From IMG/VR virus record IMGVR_UViG_3300025941_000048, positions 1 through 42,263 of that record: DNA of 42,263 nt. The stretch is one strand, 5' to 3'. Position numbers and translations under genes: made by a program. A model generated the notes under the pieces. It did not search any database. It was not told where the DNA came from and was given only the letters and a program-made list of their open reading frames with translations. This document shows, piece after piece, positions 25,305 through 30,832 of the stretch. The DNA is from a virus. Positions within the stretch are counted from its first letter, which is position 1. The number at the start of each line of letters is the position of its first letter.

Positions 25305-25928
25305 GTGGTGAATTTCCCCGCCTCGCTGGATGTGTTGTCGAACCCGACGGGTGTGCAGGTGCAGGGATCGACGACGCCGACGCACGCCGTCCACCACGCC
25401 AACGCCAACGATATCCTCGAGGCGCTCGAGGCGAAGCTCGGGACGGGTGCGTCGGTGGCCGCGGCGAACACGGTGCTACGCGGCACGGGGGCGGGCGGGA
25501 GCGCGTTCGGGGCGATCCAGACGGCCGACATCGCCGCCAACGCGATCAGCCAGATCTGGACGGCGACCGTCAGCACCGCGTTCCCGTCGACCACCCAGCC
25601 GATCGGGTCGGGCGCCGTGCTGATGCCGGACATGAGCGTGTCGATCACCACCCTCGGTGGTCCCATCCTCTATCTGTTCGAGTGCATGGCGAATAACACG
25701 GCAGCCGGCAACGAGAACGTCTTCGACCTGTTTCGTGGCGGCACCTTGCTGACGCGCCGCCAGTTCCACGCCCCCGTCGCGAACTACAACGCCTACCTGG
25801 CGCTGCTCTATACCGAGACGCCAGCGGCGGGGTCGTACACGATCGAAGCGCGCTGGGCGGTGACGGCAGGGACGGCCACCTCGATTGGGACCCAGCGCTC
25901 ACTGACGATCGTCGAACTGCGGCGCTAG
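25305..25928 (+). CDS. Putative tail fibre or tip protein (207 aa)
   Basis: Two adjacent GTG codons (25305, 25308) follow a run of seven G; either may be used. The N-terminal part (NFPASLDVLSNPTG, then HAVHHANANDILEALEAKLG) is a recognisable fibre-base pattern, with a His-Asn-containing turn and trimerising helix found in many phage fibre proteins. The remainder is beta-rich and ends in SLTIVELRR, similar to the end of the protein at 22153 (FWVVEIKR), which suggests related C-terminal domains. Confidence 0.68.
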   Translation: MVNFPASLDVLSNPTGVQVQGSTTPTHAVHHANANDILEALEAKLGTGASVAAANTVLRGTGAGGSAFGAIQTADIAANAISQIWTATVSTAFPSTTQPIGSGAVLMPDMSVSITTLGGPILYLFECMANNTAAGNENVFDLFRGGTLLTRRQFHAPVANYNAYLALLYTETPAAGSYTIEARWAVTAGTATSIGTQRSLTIVELRR

Positions 25929-25942
25929 GCGGACCCCCCTCG

Positions 25943-26962
25943 ATGGCGAGTACCGTCACCTACGACGACCTGAGCGTCACCTACGACGCCCTGCGCGTCA
26001 CCTACGACGGCGAGCAGCTCGACCGTACGACGACGGTCCGTCTCGGGGCACCTGGGAGGGCGAGTGCTGCCGCGAGCAAGGCCGCCCCCGCGGCACTGGG
26101 GGCGGCCAGGGGGACCGCTCGAGGCGGCGTCGCTGCAACGAGAGGCGCCCTGGGGGTGGCAGCGCTCCGTGGTCAGGGACGGGGTGCGGGGGCAGCGACC
26201 CGCGGGGCGGTCATCGCGGCGGCGCTGCGCTCGGCAGCGAGACGGGTTGTGGCGGCGACCCATGCCGCGGGAGCGGGCGCTGGGGCTGTCCGCGGCCAGG
26301 CTGGGGCGGCCGTCACGCTCGCCAAGGGCACGACCAGGACGGCCGAGCTGCGGAGCACGGCCAGAGCGGCCGCGCTCGGGGTCAAGGGGGCGCTCTCGGC
26401 GCCTCAGCCGAGAGGCACAGCCAGACTCGCGGGCGCAGCGGTTGGGGCCAGGACGGCGGCAGCGGCGGTCCGTGGTCAGGCCAGACGGGCGGTCTCTGGG
26501 TTCTCGACGATCGTGGGCCAGGCCTCGGCGGCGGCCCGTGGTACCGCGAGACTGCGGGCAACCAGCGTCCGCGCCGTGGCCGCCGTGGCCGCCGTCAGGG
26601 GTGGCGGGCGGGTCGGTGCCGTCGCTGCCCGTCTGGCGGCTGGACTGGCTCGACTGGGAGCGCTCGGGTCGGGCGTCGTGGTCACGGTGCCGACCGTCGA
26701 GACGGTGGCGGTGGCGTTCGCCCCGATGGCGGGTGTTGACCTGGTCTGGTCCCCTACGGGGGCCGTGGCCGTCGCCTGGGATCAGGCGGGGGCGGTGGCC
26801 GTGTTCCGTGTGACCGCGGGCGTGGGGGTGTTCAGCGTGACCGATGCCGTCGTGGTCCTCTCCGAGCGGTCGGGGGCCACGGTGGCGTTCGTGGCGCCAG
26901 CGACGACGCGGGTCACGCTCGTCTGGACGGGGGTTGCCAGCAGCAGGCTGGTGGAGGTGTAG
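25943..26962 (+). CDS. Low-complexity Ala/Arg/Gly-rich protein of the tail cluster (339 aa)
   Basis: I do not recognise this protein. It has three parts. Residues 6-25 are three near-copies of a VTYDxLx heptad (VTYDDLS, VTYDALR, VTYDGEQ). About 35-245 is an extraordinary Ala/Arg/Gly/Val sequence with loose repeats such as AARGTARGG, AALRGQGRGA, AAVRGQARRA, AARGTARL, strongly basic with almost no acidic or aromatic residues. About 250-339 is a set of short beta repeats (VAVAFAPMAGVDLVW, AVAVAWDQAGAVAVF, VGVFSVTDAVVVL). Direction, start (ATG) and spacing fit the fibre operon. The long opposite-strand frame here is judged a shadow. Possible roles are a surface-sticking fibre or a nucleic-acid-binding virion part. 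Confidence 0.6.
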   Translation: MASTVTYDDLSVTYDALRVTYDGEQLDRTTTVRLGAPGRASAAASKAAPAALGAARGTARGGVAATRGALGVAALRGQGRGAGAATRGAVIAAALRSAARRVVAATHAAGAGAGAVRGQAGAAVTLAKGTTRTAELRSTARAAALGVKGALSAPQPRGTARLAGAAVGARTAAAAVRGQARRAVSGFSTIVGQASAAARGTARLRATSVRAVAAVAAVRGGGRVGAVAARLAAGLARLGALGSGVVVTVPTVETVAVAFAPMAGVDLVWSPTGAVAVAWDQAGAVAVFRVTAGVGVFSVTDAVVVLSERSGATVAFVAPATTRVTLVWTGVASSRLVEV

Positions 26963-26963
26963 C

Positions 26964-27335
26964 GTGTCGGACCCATTCGTGGATTTCAAACAGCAGGTCG
27001 CCCGTGGTGACACCGTCATTTTTGACGCGACGATCACCCGCCCGCCTGGTGGCCCAGCCGTCAGCCTGACGGGGGCGACGCTGGTCTGCACGGGGCGGCG
27101 GACGCTCGAGGAGGCCGCCAGCGCGTACGTGTTCAGGGTTGCCGTCGGCAGCGGGATCGTCGTCACGAATCCCGCGGCGGGTCAGTGCCGGGTGACGATC
27201 CCGCCGAGCGCCACCGCTGCGCTCCCAGACTGGCCGGCGCTCTATGTCGACCTTGAGCTGACCGAGGCGGACGGGCGGGTCTCGACGCCGCTCAGAGGGC
27301 GGCTGGTGCTCACACCGGATGTATCGCGCCAGTGA
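26964..27335 (+). CDS. BppU-N-like baseplate or fibre adaptor protein (123 aa)
   Basis: The GTG start follows GGAGGTGTAGC. The fold pattern, FKQQVARGDTVIFDATITRP, then VSLTGATLVCTGRR, then RVTIPPSATAALPDWPALYV, is that of the N-terminal beta-sandwich domain of baseplate upper protein (BppU)-type fibre anchors, in which a generic ligand-independent description follows the scheme gain-of-type, limit, result. It would attach a tip or fibre to the tail. It overlaps the endolysin gene by four bases. The family match is by pattern only. Confidence 0.6.
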   Translation: MSDPFVDFKQQVARGDTVIFDATITRPPGGPAVSLTGATLVCTGRRTLEEAASAYVFRVAVGSGIVVTNPAAGQCRVTIPPSATAALPDWPALYVDLELTEADGRVSTPLRGRLVLTPDVSRQ

Positions 27336-28708
27336 CCGACCCGTTCGACTGGTGGACCGCCGAGCAGATCGCGCTCGCCTGCGAGTGTCCCCTGGCGAAC
27401 GTCCAGGAGCATTGGCCGCGGATCGTGGGGCAACTCGAGGCCTGCGGCATCAACACGCCGAACGTGCAGATCGGCGTTCAAGGAACGACCGCGATCGAAG
27501 GTGCCAGCACCTTCGAGCCAGTCCGCGAGGGCTGCTATCTCGGCGAGCCGGAGCCGGCCGAGACCCACCGCAAGACGCTGGCCTACTACCCGTTCTATGG
27601 GCGCGGACACGTCCAACTGACCCACGAGACCAATTACCGCACCTACGGCCGTAAAGTCGAGAGCTTGTGGGTCGCGCCGGCCGGCTCGATCGACCTCGTG
27701 AGCAATCCCGACGGAGCGCTCGATTCAGACGTCGCCGCGGCGGTGATCGCGCTCTACTTTCGCGACACCAGAGCGTTACCCTCGGCGAGCTATCCGGCCG
27801 GATACAGCCTGGTCGAGGCGTGCGAAGAGCAGGACTGGGGCTGGGTACGACGGCTCGTCTACGGCGGGCCGGACCCCGAAGGCGCGGCGCGCATCGCGGG
27901 GATCGAGCGCGACCTTGGTCCCCCAGGAGGCGTCGTGACAGCTCCACCCGTCGTTGAGATCGTCCTGCCGACCTATGACTGGCAGGAGCCGGCCATTGCC
28001 CAGAACGACCAGTGGAGCTGCGCGCCGACGAGCACGCGCTGGGCGCTCTCGGCCTGGGGGCGCTCGCCGTCAGAGCAGTGGCTCGAGAACAGCATGCTCT
28101 CGGAAGGCGTCGTCTCGACCGAGCTCGGGCTGCTGAATGCCTCGGGGTACGAGCTCGCGCGCTGGGTCACGCGGCACTACGGGGAGTTCGGCTACTGCGG
28201 TGAGAACGACGGTGGGGTCACCTTCCAGGAGATCGCCCATGAGGCCAGCCTGGGCCAGTATCCGCTCTGCATTGGCGGTCGCGGCTGGTATCACTGGTCC
28301 GGCTGCCGTGGGTTCGACGGGACCAGGCTACTCCTGGCGAATCCCGCTCCGGGCTGGAAAGGCGTCGCCCAGACCATGTCGTTCGAGCAGTTCGAGTATT
28401 TGGGTCCGTTCAGCCTCGTGCGTGTTCGTCACCCGGCCGCGGAAGCCGCCGGCGCCCTGCCCGAGCCGATCCCACCGACGCCACCCGACGGGAGCGATCC
28501 GTACGCGCCGTGGCGTGGGCACATTGGGTCTGGGATTCTCGAGGCGATGGCGGCCGACGGCACGCTGCCGGCCGTACGCCGCTCGACGTGGTTGCCGCTC
28601 GGCGCGCCGAGCCCGCATGACATCGAGCAGGCGACCGGCCAGAACGGCATCAGCTACACCTGGCTCCTGACGGTCGGGCGACTCGAACGGTACGCGCCAG
28701 TCGCCTGA
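27332..28708 (+). CDS. Endolysin: GH19-like domain plus C39-like peptidase (458 aa)
   Basis: The GTG start overlaps the previous stop. Residues about 1-195 resemble a GH19 chitinase/lysozyme: FYGRGHVQLTHETNYRTYG matches the substrate-groove motif, preceded by an acidic AIEGASTFEP segment that may hold the catalytic Glu. After a linker, residues about 205-370 resemble a C39-type papain-like peptidase with Cys230 (DQWSCAPTS), His321 (GWYHWSG) and a following LLLANPAP strand. The C-terminal 80 residues (PYAPWRGHIGSGILEAMA) may be a wall-binding part. No signal peptide is visible, so release would need a holin. Position after the tail genes fits a lysis role. Confidence 0.82.
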   Translation: MTDPFDWWTAEQIALACECPLANVQEHWPRIVGQLEACGINTPNVQIGVQGTTAIEGASTFEPVREGCYLGEPEPAETHRKTLAYYPFYGRGHVQLTHETNYRTYGRKVESLWVAPAGSIDLVSNPDGALDSDVAAAVIALYFRDTRALPSASYPAGYSLVEACEEQDWGWVRRLVYGGPDPEGAARIAGIERDLGPPGGVVTAPPVVEIVLPTYDWQEPAIAQNDQWSCAPTSTRWALSAWGRSPSEQWLENSMLSEGVVSTELGLLNASGYELARWVTRHYGEFGYCGENDGGVTFQEIAHEASLGQYPLCIGGRGWYHWSGCRGFDGTRLLLANPAPGWKGVAQTMSFEQFEYLGPFSLVRVRHPAAEAAGALPEPIPPTPPDGSDPYAPWRGHIGSGILEAMAADGTLPAVRRSTWLPLGAPSPHDIEQATGQNGISYTWLLTVGRLERYAPVA

Positions 28709-28781
28709 CGCGGACTCACCGCCCAGCGGGAGTGCTTGGCGTGTGTCGTACTACCCGCCGAGCTGAGTGAGCCACGGTGGG

Positions 28782-29027
28782 TCAGGAGGCACCAGTCCCG
28801 CCCTGCCAGGGAAGGTCGCTGAGGTCCTCATAGGGCCCGTATCCACGTCGGCGCTGTATACCACCTCGATGGTCTGCGACTGCGGGGACGACGATGAAGA
28901 CCACGAACCAGAGGGCCAGCGACAGCACAAAGGGGAGCCCAGCGCCAAAGAGGACTCCGACAAGGACCGGTCCGACCATCAAGAGCAGGAGCGTGGCGCA
29001 GGCGGCTACGGTGCGAACGATACGCAT
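28782..29027 (-). CDS. Small two-pass membrane protein (81 aa)
   Basis: The ATG at 29027 is chosen because AAGGA lies seven bases upstream; a longer start at 29048 would overlap the previous gene. Two hydrophobic segments (IVRTVAACATLLLLMVGPVL and FVLSLALWFVVFIVVPAVA) are separated by a short turn, followed by a charged C-terminal tail (HRGGIQRRRGYGPYEDL). Small two-span proteins beside an endolysin are often holins, but it lies on the opposite strand as the last gene of an early or lysogeny operon, so a superinfection or immunity membrane factor is as likely. Confidence 0.65.
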   Translation of the reverse strand: MRIVRTVAACATLLLLMVGPVLVGVLFGAGLPFVLSLALWFVVFIVVPAVADHRGGIQRRRGYGPYEDLSDLPWQGGTGAS

Positions 29028-29037
29028 GTGATGATCC

Positions 29038-29490
29038 TTAGAACGCATCCGTCAAGGTGTAGGTCGTTTCTTCATCCCGGTTCACCCAGCGCTCCCAGGT
29101 CGCGGCGATCGCCAGAACGTCGCCGGACTTCAGATTCGGGCGGGCCGCTCCAAACTCGGCGGCGGCCTTGAGAACAGCGAGGCGGGTGATGGTACGATGT
29201 CGGACGCAGTCCGATAGTTGCGGGGCCGCGCCCTCGCGCTGGCTGCTCTGTGGGGCGCTCTGAGCGGCTGGGCTGGGCTCGGAACCGTCAGTGCTGGTGA
29301 TGGCCCGCACGAAGCCCTGACGGTCGAGGGTGAGCGTCACGGACTGGCCGCGCATTGGCGGCACGAGGTCCTCGGCAAACTTGGAGAAGTTCCGCCACGA
29401 CCCATCGCCGTCGAGCTTGACGCCCTTCGGGTTCACGCTGCTCACGATGCCACGGATGAACTGATCGTACGCGCTACCATTGAGTGCCAT
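29038..29490 (-). CDS. Putative OB-fold-like protein of the minus-strand operon (150 aa)
   Basis: The ATG at 29490 follows GAGGAAGGATCTCCG. The N-terminal 65 residues alternate strand-like stretches (FIRGIVSSVNPKGVKL, PPMRGQSVTLTLDRQGFVRA) with Gly turns, reminiscent of an OB-fold single-strand DNA-binding protein. A Ser/Gln linker follows, then a C-terminal helical part (LKAAAEFGAARPN, AIAATWERWVNR). An acidic tip as in bacterial SSB is absent. The fold suggestion is tentative. It is the third reading unit in the operon and overlaps none of its neighbours. Confidence 0.6.
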   Translation of the reverse strand: MALNGSAYDQFIRGIVSSVNPKGVKLDGDGSWRNFSKFAEDLVPPMRGQSVTLTLDRQGFVRAITSTDGSEPSPAAQSAPQSSQREGAAPQLSDCVRHRTITRLAVLKAAAEFGAARPNLKSGDVLAIAATWERWVNRDEETTYTLTDAF

Positions 29491-29558
29491 CGGAGATCCT
29501 TCCTCGGGTGGTAGGCGCCGCTCGGGTCTGATACACCCGCGCGGCGCCGCTGTCGTTG
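29491..29558 (-). promoter_or_regulatory. Start-associated hairpin leader, family 2, copy for the 29490 gene
   Basis: Minus-strand reading: TAACAACGACAGC, then outer arms GGCGCCGC/GCGGCGCC with an inner CGGGT/ACCCG hairpin (7-base loop), then TACCACCCGAGGAAGGATCTCCG and the ATG. The upstream stop codon TAA is the first three bases of the element. Its start (AACAACGACAGCGGCGC) and its CCGAGGA are shared with the copies at 29745-29790 and 29991-30034. Confidence 0.7.
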
Positions 29559-29990
29559 TTAGCGGGTGGCTTCGAGCGCCTCCAGCGAGTAGCCTGCGGC
29601 GGCGTACGCCTCGTTGGCGTCGACCCAGTCCAGGTCGGCAGCGTCGATCTCGGGCTGGGCGGCGCCCTCGTCCCGCAGGCGACTGCACATACTGCTGGTG
29701 TCAGCGATGACCTGAGCCAGTTGGCGCTCGGTCTGATCAATCATGTCCCTGCTCCTCGGGCGCACCGGCGGCGCCGCTGTCGTTGGTTTGCGGCTCGGCT
29801 CGTAGACGCGCATGGCCTGCGCGTTCGCCCAGTCCGCGTCCTCGGCCTCGTAGTCGAAGTTGCCGACGTTCTCGACGGTGGCCTCGGCCTGCGTGATTGG
29901 CCCCGTGACGCCGATGACCTGACCGTCGGCTGCGATCCGCACCGCGAAGATGTCGCCGCTCGTCTCGTGCTGCCAGTAGATGTCGTTCAT
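29559..29990 (-). CDS. Fused two-unit acidic protein; upstream stop lost, leader read through (143 aa)
   Basis: This single frame joins two units. Unit 1 (residues 1-67) starts MNDIYWQHETSGDIFAVRI and ends VYEPSR. Unit 2 (83-143) starts MIDQTERQLAQVIADT and has its own GAGGAG seven bases before the ATG at 29744. Residues 68-82 are the translated leader hairpin of unit 2. In the next leader downstream the same position reads CGC TAA C; here it reads CGC AAA CC, so the stop was lost. Both units contain a DWxxAxxA segment (ADWANAQAM, LDWVDANEAY), which suggests duplication. Unit 2 may still be made separately. The family is unknown. Confidence 0.7.
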   Translation of the reverse strand: MNDIYWQHETSGDIFAVRIAADGQVIGVTGPITQAEATVENVGNFDYEAEDADWANAQAMRVYEPSRKPTTAAPPVRPRSRDMIDQTERQLAQVIADTSSMCSRLRDEGAAQPEIDAADLDWVDANEAYAAAGYSLEALEATR

Positions 29991-30052
29991 CGTCCCTGCT
30001 CCTCGGGCGCGCCGTCCGCGCCGCTGTTGTTCTGTGCTCTGTGAGTATTGTA
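29991..30052 (-). promoter_or_regulatory. Promoter and hairpin leader of the minus-strand operon
   Basis: Minus-strand reading: TACAAT (30052-30047), AACAACAGC, a 6-bp hairpin GGCGCG/CGCGCC (30022-30006, 5-base loop), then CCGAGGAGCAGGGACG and the ATG at 29990. The leader matches the one inside the fused gene (29745-29790) almost base for base outside the hairpin. I see no strong -35. It lies back to back with the repressor promoter. Confidence 0.68.
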
Positions 30053-30100
30053 CCCTCCCAGCTATTGCACATGCAAGGTCAGATGCACGACAATGAGGGC
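30053..30100 (+). promoter_or_regulatory. Divergent control region with dyad and possible leaderless repressor promoter
   Basis: A perfect dyad TTGC-ACAT-GCAA sits at 30065-30076. TTGCAC (30065-30070) could be a -35 for GACAAT (30089-30094, spacing 18), which would start transcription at about the repressor ATG at 30101. A leaderless message is typical of lambda cI made from the maintenance promoter. GAGGGC directly before the ATG is too close to act as a usual ribosome site. The dyad lies where a repressor could switch both directions. Confidence 0.5.
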
Positions 30101-30517
30101 ATGAACGGACACGAGTTGATCCGACGACGCGAGGCGCTCGGCCTCAGCCGTACCGAGCTGGCGAAACGAGTCGGCGTGAGTATGCCGACGGTCTGGCGGT
30201 GGGAGGCGGAGGGGCGTCAACCGATCGCCGCGGTGGCAAAAGTGCTGGAGCAGACGCTCACGCGCCTGGAGAAGCGCGCAGCACCAGTGAAGCCGAAGGA
30301 ACCCGCTCCAGCACCGCCGCCGCCGCCAGCGCAGCGCCCAGCACCGACAGCGATAGGGCCGAGAGCCGAGTCTGTAACGTCGCCGCTCGACCTGGCGATG
30401 GAGCGCTCCCACGCGCTCGCCGAGGCGCAATGGGCACGCCGTGACGGCAACGAGGCTGAGGCCGAGCGCTGGGAGCAGATCGCGGCGAGGATCGCCGCGG
30501 CCGTCGCGGCCGAGTGA
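30101..30517 (+). CDS. Xre-family repressor-like protein (138 aa)
   Basis: An N-terminal helix-turn-helix of the Xre/cI type is clear: HELIRRREALGLSRTELAKR, VGVSMPTVWRWEAEGRQP, residues about 3-55. A Pro-rich linker (KEPAPAPPPPPAQ) joins it to a helical C-terminal part (SPLDLAMERSHALAEAQWA) that could form dimers. No protease (LexA-like) domain is present, so induction would differ from lambda. Divergent from the minus-strand operon and upstream of integrase, it is a good candidate for the immunity repressor. The ATG at 30101 is preferred over an upstream one that lacks support. Confidence 0.78.
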   Translation: MNGHELIRRREALGLSRTELAKRVGVSMPTVWRWEAEGRQPIAAVAKVLEQTLTRLEKRAAPVKPKEPAPAPPPPPAQRPAPTAIGPRAESVTSPLDLAMERSHALAEAQWARRDGNEAEAERWEQIAARIAAAVAAE

Positions 30518-30544
30518 CGACGCTCAGCAGCTTTAGCGGCGCCG

Positions 30545-30622
30545 TATACTAGCGCCACGCAAGAGCCGCCGCGCAGATGCCCGTCTGCCGGCGGCACGGT
30601 GAAACCAAGGAGGTGATTTCAC
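30545..30622 (+). promoter_or_regulatory. Promoter and bulged-hairpin leader of the integrase operon (family 1, fourth copy)
   Basis: TATACT (-10, 30545-30550); a hairpin at 30565-30595 with outer arms GCCGCCG/CGGCGGC, one unpaired C (30572) on the 5' side, inner arms GCAGA/TCTGC and a 6-base loop; then ACGGTGAAACC and a near-perfect AAGGAGGTGA before the GTG at 30623. The same layout and polarity as the three HNH leaders, down to the bulge and the TGAxACC next to the Shine-Dalgarno, but on the other strand and before a different kind of gene. Confidence 0.72.
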
Positions 30623-30832
30623 GTGTACAGTCTACCCCCCACGCCGCCGCCAGCCGACGACGAGCGGCCGAGCCTTCGCGAGGCACTTGGCGACATCCTG
30701 CTGGACCTGATTGAGGCTGGTTGCCTCTACGTCCGCGACCACCCAGCCGTCAAGATCCGCATCAGTCGGCACGTCGGCGAGAACGTCGTCCAGATCGAGG
30801 TCGAGCACCAGCGCGCCGAGGGCGAAGCATGA
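30623..30832 (+). CDS. Small acidic protein upstream of integrase (69 aa)
   Basis: The GTG start lies behind the strongest Shine-Dalgarno in the window. A Pro-rich start (LPPTPPPADDERP) is followed by a helix (LREALGDILLDLIEAGCLYV) and two strands (AVKIRISRHVG, NVVQIEVEH). The helix-strand-strand build could make a small dimer. It overlaps the integrase gene by four bases (ATGA), so the two are coupled, and a recombination directionality factor is a possible role for a small protein in this place. The family is not recognised. Confidence 0.65.
   Translation: MYSLPPTPPPADDERPSLREALGDILLDLIEAGCLYVRDHPAVKIRISRHVGENVVQIEVEHQRAEGEA

Noticed and set aside
25925-27166. 413-residue open frame on the minus strand opposite the Ala/Arg/Gly-rich protein
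   Set aside because: It covers two plus-strand genes with good spacing and fibre-like ends, has a low-complexity Arg/Gly/Pro translation and has no ribosome site. It is best explained as a frame free of stops because of GC-rich codons.
28709-28781. Convergent terminator between the endolysin and the minus-strand operon
   Set aside because: I looked for a stem with a T-run on either strand in these 73 bases and found only weak pairings (CCGCCCAGCGGG), so none is annotated.
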